Below are positions 28,467-37,728 of a stretch of DNA of 64,000 nucleotides, in pieces. This DNA is from Saprospiraceae bacterium (lineage in GTDB: Bacteria > Bacteroidota > Bacteroidia > Chitinophagales > Saprospiraceae), in assembly GCA_016714985.1 (NCBI GenBank), contig JADKBS010000017.1:124001-188000 (forward strand). Direction: 5' to 3'. Below the pieces are notes generated by a model. That model searched no databases. It worked only from the letters and a program-made list of their open reading frames with translations, and had not been told where the DNA came from. Position numbers and translations under genes: made by a program. Positions within the stretch are counted from its first letter, which is position 1. Each line of letters opens with the position of its first letter.

Positions 28467-30486
28467 ATGAAAAAACTTCCATTCCTTTTCCTGACCATCG
28501 CCGTTTTGTTTGCTGCCTGCGGCAAAAACGAGCAAAAACCCGCACCTGCCACTACCGACACAGGCGAGTTCAAATGGCAGACCGAAACCTTTGCCGACAA
28601 GAAAATCATCCGCTACCAGGTGCCTGGCTTCGAGAAGCTGACGCTGAACCAGAAGCTGCTGGTCTATTACCTCACCCAGGCCGGCCTCAGCGGGCGTGAC
28701 ATCATCTACGACCAGAACTACCGCTTCAACCTGCCCATCCGTCAGGCACTCGACCAAATCGTGGCCAACTACAAGGGCGACCGCAGCGGCAAGGACTTCG
28801 CCGAGGTGCTGCTCTACGCCAAGCAGGTATGGTTCTCCAACGGCATCCACCACCACTACTCGCACGACAAGTTTCGCCCCGGGCTTCTCACGGGAGTATT
28901 TTGAAAAAATACTGGCAGAGGCGGGCGGCAGCATTTCGCCGGAGGCGCTCACCGCCCTATTCGACCCCAAGGTGGACGCCAAGCGGGTGGAGCAGTCCGA
29001 TGGAACCGACAACGTGCTGGCCAGTGCCGTCAACTTCCACGGACCGGACGTGACCACCGCCGACGTGAAGAAGTTCTACGAAGCCAAAATGACCAGCGAA
29101 GACCCCAAGCCGCTCGAATGGGGCCTCAACTCCCGCCTCGAAAAAGGCCCGGACGGCAAGCTGTTCGAGAACGTCTGGAAATCGGGCGGGATGTACGGCG
29201 CTGCCATTGACAAAATCATCTTCTGGCTCGAAAAAGCCGTGACCGTGGCCGAAAACGAGCCGCAGAAGAAGGCGCTCACTATCCTGGTTGACTACTTCAA
29301 AACGGGCGACCTGAAAAAATGGGCTGATTTCAACCTCGCTTGGGTGAAGGCCACCGAGGGCGACGTGGACTATATCATCGGCTTCGTGGAGGTCTATCAC
29401 GACCCCATGAGCCAGCGGGGCAGCTACGAGAGCATCGTGCAAATCACCGATTTTGAGGCATCGGAGCGCATGAAGGTGCTCGGCGAGAACGCCCAGTGGT
29501 TCGAGGACAACTCGCCGCTGCTGCCCGAGCACAAGAAGAAAGACGTGGTCGGTGTGACCTACAAAGTGGTGAACACCGCTGGCGAATCTGGCGACGCCTC
29601 GCCCGCCACCCCCATCGGTGTGAACCTGCCGAACTCCAACTGGATACGGGAATTGGGCTCCAAATCGGTCAGCCTCGGCAATATCGAGGATGCCTACAGC
29701 AAGGCCAGCGGCCCCGGCCTCACTGATGAGTTCGCCCACGACGACGAGGAGAAGAAGCTGTCGAAAGAACACGGCGACCTTTCCGGCAAGCTGCACACCG
29801 CCCTGCACGAGGTGCTCGGCCATGCCAGCGGCGTATTGGAGCCGGGTGTTGCGGAGCCGAGCGTGACCCTGCCCGGCTACTCGTCCACCCTGGAAGAAGC
29901 CCGTGCCGACCTTTTCGCCCTCTACTACATCCTCGACCCCAAGCTCATCGAGCTGAAGGTGATGCCATCGTTGGACGTGGCCAAGGCCGAGTACGACAGC
30001 TATATCCGCAACGGCCTGATGCTGCAACTGCGCCGCATCAAGCCCGGCAAGAACATCGAGGAGGCGCACATGCGCAACCGCCAGCTCGTGGCGCTCTGGG
30101 CATACGAGATGGGCAAAAAAGACAATGTCATCGAGAAGGTGACCCGTGACGGCAAGACCTATTTCGACATCAAGGACTACGACAAGCTGCGGGTGCTGTT
30201 CGGCGATCTGCTGAAGGAAATCCAGCGCATCAAGTCGGTGGGCGATGCCAAAGCTGGCAAGGCCCTCGTCGAGAACTATGGCGTGAAGGTGGACCCTGCC
30301 ATTCACAAAGAGGTGCTGGCCCGCTCCGAAAAGCTGAACATTGCGCCCTACGGCGGCTTCATCAACCCCAAGCTGGTGCCCGTGACCGACGCCAACGGCA
30401 ATATCACGGACGTGAAAATGGAGTACCCAGATGATTTTACGGCGCAGATGCTGGAGTATGCGAAGGAGTTTGGGTTTTTGAAATAG
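28467..30486 (+). CDS. Dipeptidyl peptidase III-like metallopeptidase (M49), one frameshift near 28876
   Basis: About 673 residues once a frame break near 28876 is bridged: SHDKFRPG continues as FSREYFEKILAEAGG, consistent with one extra G in CCCCGGGC. The N-terminus has a lipobox (AVLFAACGK), so this is a lipoprotein, as is common for Bacteroidota M49 enzymes. The zinc site is the M49-type HEVLGH (29806-29823), with the third ligand in EEARADLFALYY. The family removes dipeptides from peptide N-termini. It is preceded by a heptamer repeat and followed by a clear terminator, so it is probably monocistronic. Two shorter pieces remain if the break is real: 28467-28904 and the rest. Confidence 0.9.
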
Positions 30487-30509
30487 GCGCTTTCGATTTA
30501 AGGAAAGAG

Positions 30510-30546
30510 AACGGCAGCTTCGGAGTGGGGCTGCCGTTTTTTTTTG
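30510..30546 (+). terminator. Intrinsic terminator of the M49 peptidase gene
   Basis: ACGGCAG (30511-30517) pairs with CTGCCGT (30531-30537), followed by a run of nine T. It lies 25 bases after the stop. Confidence 0.9.
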
Positions 30547-30730
30547 GATAGCGAGTTGCAGCCACAAGAAGTTGGCGATTTCTTAACACTTCGCTGTCAA
30601 CCAAGCAGAAACTTTGATAGAGCACGACTTGTCCCGCCTTAGCGGGAAAGCTTGATTTAACCAATGAACCGCCAGTTGTGGGTAGGAGCTGTTGTGCGTT
30701 CGTTGTTTCCAATCGCTAATTTTATTCAGT

Positions 30731-30884
30731 GGTTCGTGAAGTTTTGGGGTTATGAGGTTCTTTGGTTGCGAACTGTTGGCCATTTTTGGAAGATGGGGTT
30801 GATTTTTCAACCCTTACAAAATATTTTCCCCCTGCGCCACTCCCAAAACAATAAAACCATAGAACCCTAAAAACTTCACGAACC
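30731..30884. repeat. Inverted repeat GGTTCGTGAAGTTTT flanking ~110 bp
   Basis: GGTTCGTGAAGTTTTGGGGTT at 30731-30751 is matched, with small differences, by the complement of AACCCTAAAAACTTCACGAACC near 30863-30884. The stretch between contains no gene I can support. It lies between the M49 terminator and the end of the PII/CBS operon. Confidence 0.5.
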
Positions 30885-30901
30885 ATTGTTGTTCAAAATA
30901 T

Positions 30902-31294
30902 TCAATCTTCTATTGACATAAATAAGCATTGAGAAAAGTCAATTAATCCAATAAACTCACCGTTTTCCTCAACGGGGGCTATTTTGATATTGTGGTTCAG
31001 CATGAGTCTTGGCACATACTTGACATTGAGTTGAGATGGTATTGAGAATACTGGTTTTGTCATAATTTCGTAAACGCTGACTTCATCAAGGGTTTTGTTA
31101 GGAATCAATACACCTTTTATGATGTCAGTTACTGTAACTATGCCATGAGCATCTTCATTATTCCTCTTCTTAATAATAAGTGCTTGCACGTTTTTAGATT
31201 TCATTAATAGCACAGCATCTCTCACACTTGCAAGGCCGTCAATGAAAAATAGCTGATCAGAAGCTATGTCTTTAGCTTTTTTGAATGTTTCCAT
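30902..31294 (-). CDS. CBS-pair (Bateman) protein
   Basis: 130 residues with two CBS motifs: residues ~10-60 (FFIDGLASVRDAVLLMKSKNVQALIIKK..., then GIVTVTDIIKG) and ~75-125 (EIMTKPVFSIPSQLNVKYVP..., then GEFIGLIDFSQ). Such pairs bind adenine nucleotides and switch partner proteins or channels. There is no other domain and no membrane segment. It is the last gene of the operon, 9 bases after the PII-like gene. It probably senses cell energy state for the DUF1538 membrane proteins; that link is an inference from gene order. Confidence 0.85.
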   Translation of the reverse strand: METFKKAKDIASDQLFFIDGLASVRDAVLLMKSKNVQALIIKKRNNEDAHGIVTVTDIIKGVLIPNKTLDEVSVYEIMTKPVFSIPSQLNVKYVPRLMLNHNIKIAPVEENGEFIGLIDFSQCLFMSIED

Positions 31295-31303
31295 GATAAT
31301 GAA

Positions 31304-31648
31304 TTATAAGATTTCGTTGTTTAGATTTTCTCTGATTTTTTTGATTTGTCTGGATAACCCCGCTACCTTGTCAATACTCATAACCAACATTATCCCATTG
31401 CCAGGTTCTTCCAAACGGCATTCCGTAGTCACTGATTGGATGATTGGATTGACAAGATGCTCTTCTACAACAAACAAAACAACATTGGTCTTGTCTTGAA
31501 TAGAAAGTCCCATAAAACTGGTTGATTCAAGCCCCGTACCTTTTGCTTGAATAATTACATCGCCAGTAGCGCCCTGCCTTTTAGCTACTTTGACAACGTT
31601 ATCTGAAATTTCCGGCTTGATGAAAGCCACGATTAATTTAAATCTCAT
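31304..31648 (-). CDS. PII-like signalling protein
   Basis: 114 residues with the PII ferredoxin-like pattern: MRFKLIVAFIKPEISDNVVKVAKRQG, then a GATGDVIIQAKGTGLES turn, then NVVLFVVEEHLVNPIIQSV and NGIMLVMSIDKVAGL. The T-loop is short and lacks the Tyr that is uridylylated in GlnB, and the C-terminus differs from GlnB/GlnK. It is therefore a PII-like relative tied to a membrane protein rather than a classical nitrogen regulator. The start overlaps the stop of the upstream DUF1538 gene by four bases (ATGA), indicating coupled translation. Family members bind ATP, ADP or cyclic nucleotides; the ligand here is unknown. Confidence 0.85.
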   Translation of the reverse strand: MRFKLIVAFIKPEISDNVVKVAKRQGATGDVIIQAKGTGLESTSFMGLSIQDKTNVVLFVVEEHLVNPIIQSVTTECRLEEPGNGIMLVMSIDKVAGLSRQIKKIRENLNNEIL

Positions 31649-32418
31649 GATTTCTGACGTTTTTTATTGAAGAAAATAATTAGACTTTTAAATTGTGCAT
31701 ATCCCAAGACTGTTATGATTGGAAAAACACTAGCAAATGCAATGAGTCCAAAGCCATCTATAGCAGGATTTCTGCCTTGTACGGTAGTGGATAAGCCAAT
31801 ACCTAAGGCAGCAACTATCGGGACGGTAACAGTAGATGTTGTAACACCTCCAGAATCATAAGCCAATGAGGCTAAGTCTTTCTGTACAAAAATTGTTTGA
31901 ATTACAACTATTACATACCCGAATAAGATGTACCATACTAAAGAATGACCGACCACAATCCTAAAAGTCCCAACAACTAAAGCAATAGCTACCCCAATAG
32001 CCACTACCACTCTTAACGTAAAAGTTTCTATTGTGCCTCCGGAAACTTCATTAGCTTTTATGGCTACAGCATATAATGAAGGCTCTGCTATGGTAGTCGA
32101 GAAGCCTATCAGTCCTGCAAAAATATAAACCCAGTAGTAGGCTTGCCAATCTGTTGGAGCACCTGAATAATGTTTGGCAATAAAGTCTTGGTCAGATAAT
32201 TGTTTTGCCATAATCTCGCCTACAGGGAAAAGGGCTTTCTCTAAACCAATTAAGAAAAAAGTTAAGCCAAAAATAACAAGCACCACTCCAAAAAGCACTT
32301 TTTTAAGTTCGGGAATACTTTTTTTAATTACAAAAATCTGAAACACCCCAATCAGTAACACGATAGGGGCCACATCTTGAATGGTGGATAAAAAAGTATA
32401 TAGAATTTCCTTTATCAT
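31645..32418 (-). CDS. DUF1538 integral membrane protein (second copy)
   Basis: 257 residues with about seven membrane helices. Motifs shared with the neighbouring copy are [30 protein letters not shown], and [16 protein letters not shown] near the C-terminus. The repeated Ser/Thr/Gly/Asp-rich segments inside helices look like half-helix binding loops of a transporter with inverted repeats. In many genomes DUF1538 occurs as one protein of double length. Here two separate genes (this and 32421-33187) would supply the two halves. The substrate is not known to me. It is followed by PII-like and CBS regulators in the same operon. Confidence 0.85.
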   Translation of the reverse strand: MIKEILYTFLSTIQDVAPIVLLIGVFQIFVIKKSIPELKKVLFGVVLVIFGLTFFLIGLEKALFPVGEIMAKQLSDQDFIAKHYSGAPTDWQAYYWVYIFAGLIGFSTTIAEPSLYAVAIKANEVSGGTIETFTLRVVVAIGVAIALVVGTFRIVVGHSLVWYILFGYVIVVIQTIFVQKDLASLAYDSGGVTTSTVTVPIVAALGIGLSTTVQGRNPAIDGFGLIAFASVFPIITVLGYAQFKSLIIFFNKKRQKS

Positions 32419-32420
32419 GC

Positions 32421-33187
32421 TTAGTTGAAAATTATAATGCCGTAACCCATCACAAAAATCATAGGTAATAGCGAGGCAAAAGCAATCAAGCCAAAACCGT
32501 CTGTTAGTGGGCTTCTGCCTTCAATTACAGTTGCCAAGCCTACACCAAGTGCTGTTACCAAAGGTACGGTAATTGTTGAAGTGGTTACACCGCCAGAGTC
32601 ATAAGCAATGCCAATGATTTCGGCTGGTGCAAACAAAGTCATCAGCATCACCAAAAGGTAACCGCCTATGATGAAGTAATAACCGTGGGCCAGCCTTTGA
32701 TGATACGCCAAACTCCAAGCAGGATTGCCAGACCGACCGACAATGCTACCGACATACGCAACCCTAAAGCATAATTGGCTTCATGCTTTTCCTGAAGTAA
32801 GTCCGCCTCTACTGCAATTCGAGCCGCTTCTTTTGCTATTGCTATCAGGGCAGGCTCGGCGATTGTTGTTGAAAAGCCTAATAAAAACGAAAAAAGTAGC
32901 AGCCAAAACAAACTTCCTTTTTTGGCCAAGGCATAGGATAGGTTTTCACCAATAGGAAATAAGCCTATTTTTAGCCCTTCTATAAACAGCGTCAATCCTA
33001 AAACAACAAAAACTAAACCCACTATGATTGCAGAGAGGTTTGGAAAAGGTTGTCTTAGAACCGCAAATTGAAAGAATGAAACCACAATTATGATTGGCAA
33101 CAAATCCAAAATAGCGGATTTTAGTTTGTTGGCTGATAAACTTATTAATTTAAACACCACTTTTATTGTTTTTTTTGAGTTGTTCAA
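32421..33187 (-). CDS. DUF1538 integral membrane protein (first copy), one frameshift near 32690
   Basis: About 255 residues when bridged: WRIIKGWP continues as [17 protein letters not shown], which needs one more C in the CCC of tggCCCacgg (coding strand). It carries the same signatures as the second copy: [31 protein letters not shown] and [16 protein letters not shown]. The gene ends two bases before the second copy starts. It also has a ~30-residue cytoplasmic N-tail ([22 protein letters not shown]...), and its start lies inside the 3' end of the small membrane protein gene. Confidence 0.82.
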
Positions 33188-33311
33188 TGTGCTTTTTCAA
33201 CACGCTTACTTTCGCCCACAAAATAGAAAGAGCAATCATTAGGGCAATCACAATTAAATGATGAATCAATAAGATTCTTTCAATGTCATTTTCGTTTAAG
33301 TCTGGTATCAT
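33150..33311 (-). CDS. Small single-pass membrane protein at the head of the DUF1538 operon
   Basis: 53 residues from MIPDLNENDIERIL. One membrane helix (LLIHHLIVIALMIALSILWA) is followed by a Lys-rich cytoplasmic tail ([18 protein letters not shown]) that could form a coiled coil. It overlaps the first DUF1538 gene by 38 bases in another frame. I chose this start because the longer frame upstream (from 33440) lies in a dispersed repeat and is not protein-like. It may be an accessory subunit of the transporter; no family is recognised. Confidence 0.6.
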   Translation of the reverse strand: MIPDLNENDIERILLIHHLIVIALMIALSILWAKVSVLKKHIEQLKKNNKSGV

Positions 33312-33354
33312 AGGTCTATATTTTCGGAGGTATTTACAATGACGCACAACATAC

Positions 33355-33680
33355 TGCTTTACACACCTCACAGAATGAAAATCCCTTGAAAACCAACAAC
33401 TTATCATTCCGAACTTTACCTCCGCCCCCGTGAAGCGCACCGAGATTTTCGACCATCAAACCCGAAACTACGTCCCCATTAAGTGTTTGATAGCAGAGCA
33501 CGGAAACTACGGTTTTGCGGCCAAAAGCGGTGCTACCATGCAGGCGGCAAGTCCAACTTCATCCGTTGCTGCGCCCCGCACCTTAGCAAGGCGGTGTATT
33601 TTTCAAGTTAGTTCGCTCCGTAGGGTAGCGAAATCACCGCTAAGTAATGGCGGTTTTTCCAAATATAAAAGCCTTGGCCG
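33355..33680. repeat. Dispersed intergenic repeat, copy 1
   Basis: It shares with 39395-39650 a first block (CTCACAGAATGAAA...ACCA.CAA.TTA...TTCCG) and a second block of ~120 bp (TTC.TCCGTTGCT.CG...TTAGCAAGGCGGT...GCGAAATC.C.GCTAA.TAATGGCGGTTTTT). Similarity by eye is about 75%. Copy 1 has an extra ~75 bp in the middle. Both copies lie upstream of minus-strand operons. No convincing gene lies in the 33312-33774 gap. Confidence 0.65.
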
Positions 33681-33682
33681 TA

Positions 33683-33715
33683 AGATTTCCGAAATCTTCG
33701 AGATTTCGGAAATCT
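33683..33715. other. Perfect 15-bp hairpin with TCG loop
   Basis: AGATTTCCGAAATCT (33683-33697) and its exact complement (33701-33715) around three bases. It lies ~60 bases beyond the stop of the minus-strand T9SS gene that ends at 33775. It has no T-run, so it could protect the mRNA 3' end or belong to the adjacent repeat. Confidence 0.6.
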
Positions 33716-33774
33716 GGGCCGCCCTTTTGCCATAACATCGTCCAAATGGACGCCTTAAGAGTGAAGGCTTCCAC

Positions 33775-36105
33775 TCATTTAGTGACAATGACCCTGAGGC
33801 AAGCATACTGCTCCCCGTCCAAGACCTTCAAGCAATAAACGCCGCTGCTCAATTCATGGCTACTGAAATGGAGAACGGACTTACCGGAAGGCAGCCATTC
33901 CTGGCGATTTGCCAATGTTTGGCCAAGGGCATTCGTTAAACCAAAATTCAAGGTACTATTGGCCGAAAGCTCGATTTCCAGCCAGAAGTCACCCTGATTT
34001 GGATTCGGGAAAACCTGGATATGGCTGATGCCTGCCACCAAACTGGTTGCTGTGGCTGGCGATACATTGACCACTACGGAGTCCTCGTTGGTGCAATTAT
34101 TGGCATCTGTGTAAGTATAGTAAATGATGTGCTGCCCAACCCCGGCGGCACTGGGGTCAAACTGGTCTCCTGCCAAGCCATCACCGGAAAAAATGCCACC
34201 AATTGGCGTTCCATTTAGCGGAACGGGTGGGTCTCCCACCCTATAATCGGAGTTTAGCCCGCTAATGGAAACAAGGGGAAGTGGATTTACGGTCAGGTCA
34301 AATTCAGCCGTCGAAGTACAACCATTGCCGTCAGTGACGGTAAGGTGGTAAGTCCCATTATTTGAAATATTGGCCGTAGAAATGGCGACATTTTCACCCG
34401 AAAGGGTTGAGCCACCAGGAACAACCCACTGATAATCAATGCCAAGACCACCTGACAGCACCAATGAAGCGCCTTCGCAAACGGCCGCTCCCACAGAGGA
34501 TACAATGGTAGCGGTGGGCAACGGATATACCTCCACCACCATTACATCAGAATAGTTTTCGCAGCCCAATAAATCGGTTACCAAGACCTTGTATTGTCCA
34601 GCAGCGGTCACTGCAAGCGTGGGGCCGGTTCCCGAGGGTATTGGCAAATCATTAAAGTACCATTGATAAGCAGTGAGATTGGTCGGTGCTGCCTGAAGCA
34701 TAGCCGAGCCGCCTTCGCAAAATTGCGCTGGGCCATTGGAGGCGATACTAATCTGAGGTGGGGTGCATCCTATCACAACCGCTTGCGAATCAATTTGACT
34801 GCCGCAATCGTTCGTAGCCGTAAGCGTTACCTGATAGGTTCCCGGCGCAGAAAAATCGTGGGTCGGATTTGCCTCGAAAGAAGTATTGGAGGTTCCAGCA
34901 TTGGGGTCGCCAAAGTCCCACGAATAGGAGGTCGAGTTGACTGAATTGTTGTTAAATGATGCACTCATGGCACTAACCGTGGTTGAGAACGACGGTTCGG
35001 CCAGCGGCAGCAGTTCCACCAAAACATTCTGCGATATACCTGTACAACCTGCCGCATCGGTCACTGCCACCGTGTATTCTCCAGGCTCGCTTGCCATAAA
35101 ATTGGCAGCATTGCTGTTGGCAATCGGATTCCCACCCAACAACCATTGGTAGCCATCGTAGCCCGGCGTGGCAGTCAGCAGGATGGATGTGCCCGGGCAA
35201 ATTTCCGTAGGGCCATTGGCGGTGGCTGCCACGAAAAGAGCAGGGCAACCGGCCTGCACGGTTTGGGTGATGCTTTGTTCGCCGCAACTATTGGAGGCGG
35301 TGAGGGTGACGGTATAGGTTCCCGGCGCCGAAAACTGGTGGGTAGGGTTTGCCTCAAAAGAAGTATTGGAGGCGCCCGCATTGGGGTCGCCAAAGTCCCA
35401 CGAATAGGAGGTTGAATTGGTGGAAGCGTTTGTAAAACTGGCGTTCAGGGCGTTCATAGCAGTTGAAAATGACGGTTCAGCCAGTGGCAGCATTCCCACG
35501 GAAATGGCTTGGGAGAGGCCCGTACAGCCCGCCGCATTGGTCACCGCAACGGTGTATTGGCCAGGCAGGCTTGCTTGCAACGCGGCATTTGTGCCGCCTG
35601 AAACGGGGTTGCCGTTGAGCAGCCATTGGTAGCCTTGATAGCCAGATGCTGTACTGAGCAAAGCTGCTTCGCCTGGGCAGATGACCGTAGGCCCATTTGC
35701 ACCAACCGTTACAGCGAGCGTTGGACAGACTACCTGAACGGTTTGCGTTATGCTCCTTGAACCGCAACCATTCATTGCCGTCAGGGTGACCGTATAAATT
35801 CCGGGGGAGCTGAAGTCGTGGCTTGGATTGGTTGCTGAGGAAGTGTTGGACGAACCAGAACCGGGGTCTCCAAAGTCCCAGGAATAAGTGATTGAGTTGA
35901 AGGATGAGTTGCTGAACGTTGCACTCAAGTCACTTGCAAGAAAGCTGAAAGCTGCCATTGGCTTGGGTTGTATGTTTACTGAAAAAATGGTCTCAGTCAC
36001 ACAATTCGCCGATTGCGCAATGGCATTTTCTTGCAAACATGTAAGCATGGCGAGCATTAAAATGCAAGCGTTTATGTTATATCGCATCATGATTTTGAAA
36101 TTCAT
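33775..36105 (-). CDS. T9SS type A cargo protein with PKD/Ig-like repeats
   Basis: 776 residues. The signal peptide is near the start (INACILMLAMLTCLQENAIAQ). Three PKD-like modules each contain TSYSWDFGDPNAG or a close variant and TYTVTLTA-like strands, alternating with three Ig-like modules (GYQWLLNGNPVSGG..., GQYTVAVTDAAGCTG). A further module of the NGTPIGGIFSGDGL type and a type A sorting domain (IQVFPNPNQGDFWLEIE to the end) follow. It is the third gene of the DUF1800-DUF1501 operon, 115 bases after DUF1501. It is probably a surface protein delivered by T9SS. Confidence 0.88.
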   Translation of the reverse strand: MNFKIMMRYNINACILMLAMLTCLQENAIAQSANCVTETIFSVNIQPKPMAAFSFLASDLSATFSNSSFNSITYSWDFGDPGSGSSNTSSATNPSHDFSSPGIYTVTLTAMNGCGSRSITQTVQVVCPTLAVTVGANGPTVICPGEAALLSTASGYQGYQWLLNGNPVSGGTNAALQASLPGQYTVAVTNAAGCTGLSQAISVGMLPLAEPSFSTAMNALNASFTNASTNSTSYSWDFGDPNAGASNTSFEANPTHQFSAPGTYTVTLTASNSCGEQSITQTVQAGCPALFVAATANGPTEICPGTSILLTATPGYDGYQWLLGGNPIANSNAANFMASEPGEYTVAVTDAAGCTGISQNVLVELLPLAEPSFSTTVSAMSASFNNNSVNSTSYSWDFGDPNAGTSNTSFEANPTHDFSAPGTYQVTLTATNDCGSQIDSQAVVIGCTPPQISIASNGPAQFCEGGSAMLQAAPTNLTAYQWYFNDLPIPSGTGPTLAVTAAGQYKVLVTDLLGCENYSDVMVVEVYPLPTATIVSSVGAAVCEGASLVLSGGLGIDYQWVVPGGSTLSGENVAISTANISNNGTYHLTVTDGNGCTSTAEFDLTVNPLPLVSISGLNSDYRVGDPPVPLNGTPIGGIFSGDGLAGDQFDPSAAGVGQHIIYYTYTDANNCTNEDSVVVNVSPATATSLVAGISHIQVFPNPNQGDFWLEIELSANSTLNFGLTNALGQTLANRQEWLPSGKSVLHFSSHELSSGVYCLKVLDGEQYACLRVIVTK

Positions 36106-36114
36106 ATTCTTTTG

Positions 36115-36218
36115 AGGTTTAGGAGATTTAAGGGGTTTTCGGGTTTTGGGGTTTTGGGGTTTATAAGGTTTATGAGGGCTAGGTTTAAACCTTACAAACC
36201 CTATAAACCCTCCTATAA
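36115..36218. repeat. GGGGTTTT-rich stretch with inverted repeat between operon genes
   Basis: A run of GGGTTTTGGGGTTTTGGGGTTT is followed by GGTTTATAAGGTTTATGAGGG. The complement-like arm CCTTACAAACCCTATAAACCCTCC lies downstream. In the minus-strand transcript this could fold into a hairpin between the DUF1501 gene and the T9SS gene and lower expression of the latter. Confidence 0.45.
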
Positions 36219-36220
36219 AG

Positions 36221-37726
36221 CTACTGCGTGGTTTGGATTATTTTCACTGAGCCAGCAGTGCCGTTGTCCCATTTCACCGTGATGGTATTCGTTCCTTGCC
36301 CAGCCAATATGGTGCCCCCCACCACTACCCATTGGTAATTGGCTCCCGGCAAGGAAGGGACAGCATACGTGTTCGTTCCATCTTCACAGACATCTGCATC
36401 TCCCGTTATGATGGGCGGTGGTGGGCAAGCCGTTGGCAAGCAGCCCTGTTTAAACATGGGCAGGGATTGGAATTCCGGGAAAATGATGTTCCTGACTTCG
36501 GTTTCGCTGGCACCCAGCCACTGTGACAATATGGTTCCGTAAACGTTCCTGAAATCAAATTGCATGGGCACACCGTCTTCAATGCCCACTTGCGTGTCAA
36601 TTTCAGGGTGATCACCTAATATTTGATTTTCCACGCAGGAACCGAATAAAAACATGGGGGCTGCTGTACCGTGGTCGGTTCCCAATGCGGCATTTGAACG
36701 AATCCTTCTGCCAAATTCTGAATAGGTCATTCCGATTACCCTATCACTGACATTTAATAAATTGAGGTCATCCTGAAAAGCACAAATGGCATCCGATAGT
36801 TCTCGAAGTAGTTCATTGTGTATTCCTGTGGTTGCCGCCCCACCTACAACTTGGTTGTCATGCGTATCAAATCCGCCAATTTGAACGACATAAATCTTTG
36901 TTTGCAATCCACCAGCAATTAGCCGGGCAACATTCTTTAGTTTTTGGGCAAGCCCAGTATCCAGGTTATTCCACTTTGGGGATAAATTATTGCCTGCATT
37001 TGCGGCAGCACTAATTACGGATGCAAATGCATTCGTCTGAGAAACAGTTTCATTTACAAAAGACAAGGCATCTCCAAAACAATTAGCGGGAATATCGCCC
37101 CCAGCACTTACCAAGGCAGTACCAGGATTGAAAGGGTCCAATAATGACAAACTATAATTAGCATTAATCCCCTGGCATGTTTCCGATACAATTTTCCCCA
37201 TCGTCAAAGCAAAAGGATGAGGGCAATCTGCATTTGGATAACCATTTGGATAGTCTGAATAATTAAGGTCATAGAGCCGTCCAATCCAGCCAGTGCTATC
37301 GAAGACTTCTGCACTTGATGCTGAATTCCAAATATCCGTTGACCTGAAATGAGAACGGTTTTGATTTGGGTAACCTACATTTTGCACGATGCCTAAATTG
37401 CCCATTTGCCACACATCTTTCATGCCTTGCATGGCAGCATGAAAACCATAATCGTTGTGGAAATTAATAATGGTGTTTTCGGGTATGAGAATATTACCTC
37501 GTACAGCTTGTAAATTGTCATACTGCGCAGCATCATAAATGGTGGACAATCCATCATTGCCACCTTGCAATTGAACCAATACCAATATTTTGTCATTATC
37601 GCCGTCAGAAAACGCAACTTTGGGTCTGCTCAAGGCGAATAGTGGAAATCCTCCCAAAGTAAGCGGAATGGATGCCAAAACGGAGGTTTTGATAAAATCC
37701 CTGCGGCTGATTTTTGATTTCACCAT
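36221..37726 (-). CDS. DUF1501 protein with Tat-type signal and C-terminal PKD-like domain
   Basis: 501 residues. The N-terminus SRRDFIKTSVLASIPLTLGG is a twin-arginine signal. DUF1501, a sulfatase/alkaline-phosphatase-like fold, spans ~residues 40-430 (ILVLVQLQGGNDGLSTI, HFRSTDIWN, GGFDTHDNQV, RIRSNAALGTDHGTAAPMF). The last ~60 residues (GDADVCEDGTNTYAVPSLPGAN...) are a PKD-like module. No T9SS sorting domain follows; the protein ends abruptly with KIIQTTQ. DUF1501 and DUF1800 proteins almost always come as a pair; their biochemical role is unknown. The start lies two bases from the stop of the DUF1800 gene. Confidence 0.9.
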   Translation of the reverse strand: MVKSKISRRDFIKTSVLASIPLTLGGFPLFALSRPKVAFSDGDNDKILVLVQLQGGNDGLSTIYDAAQYDNLQAVRGNILIPENTIINFHNDYGFHAAMQGMKDVWQMGNLGIVQNVGYPNQNRSHFRSTDIWNSASSAEVFDSTGWIGRLYDLNYSDYPNGYPNADCPHPFALTMGKIVSETCQGINANYSLSLLDPFNPGTALVSAGGDIPANCFGDALSFVNETVSQTNAFASVISAAANAGNNLSPKWNNLDTGLAQKLKNVARLIAGGLQTKIYVVQIGGFDTHDNQVVGGAATTGIHNELLRELSDAICAFQDDLNLLNVSDRVIGMTYSEFGRRIRSNAALGTDHGTAAPMFLFGSCVENQILGDHPEIDTQVGIEDGVPMQFDFRNVYGTILSQWLGASETEVRNIIFPEFQSLPMFKQGCLPTACPPPPIITGDADVCEDGTNTYAVPSLPGANYQWVVVGGTILAGQGTNTITVKWDNGTAGSVKIIQTTQ

Positions 37727-37728
37727 GA

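Noticed and set aside
28467..30486. Programmed frameshifting in the M49, caspase or NhaD genes
   Set aside because: No slippery heptamer with downstream structure is evident, and the breaks are in both directions and at different kinds of runs; sequence error fits better.
28957..30567. 536-residue open frame opposite the M49 peptidase
   Set aside because: Antisense shadow caused by GC-rich third positions; no motif or signal, while the plus strand has the HEVLGH zinc site.
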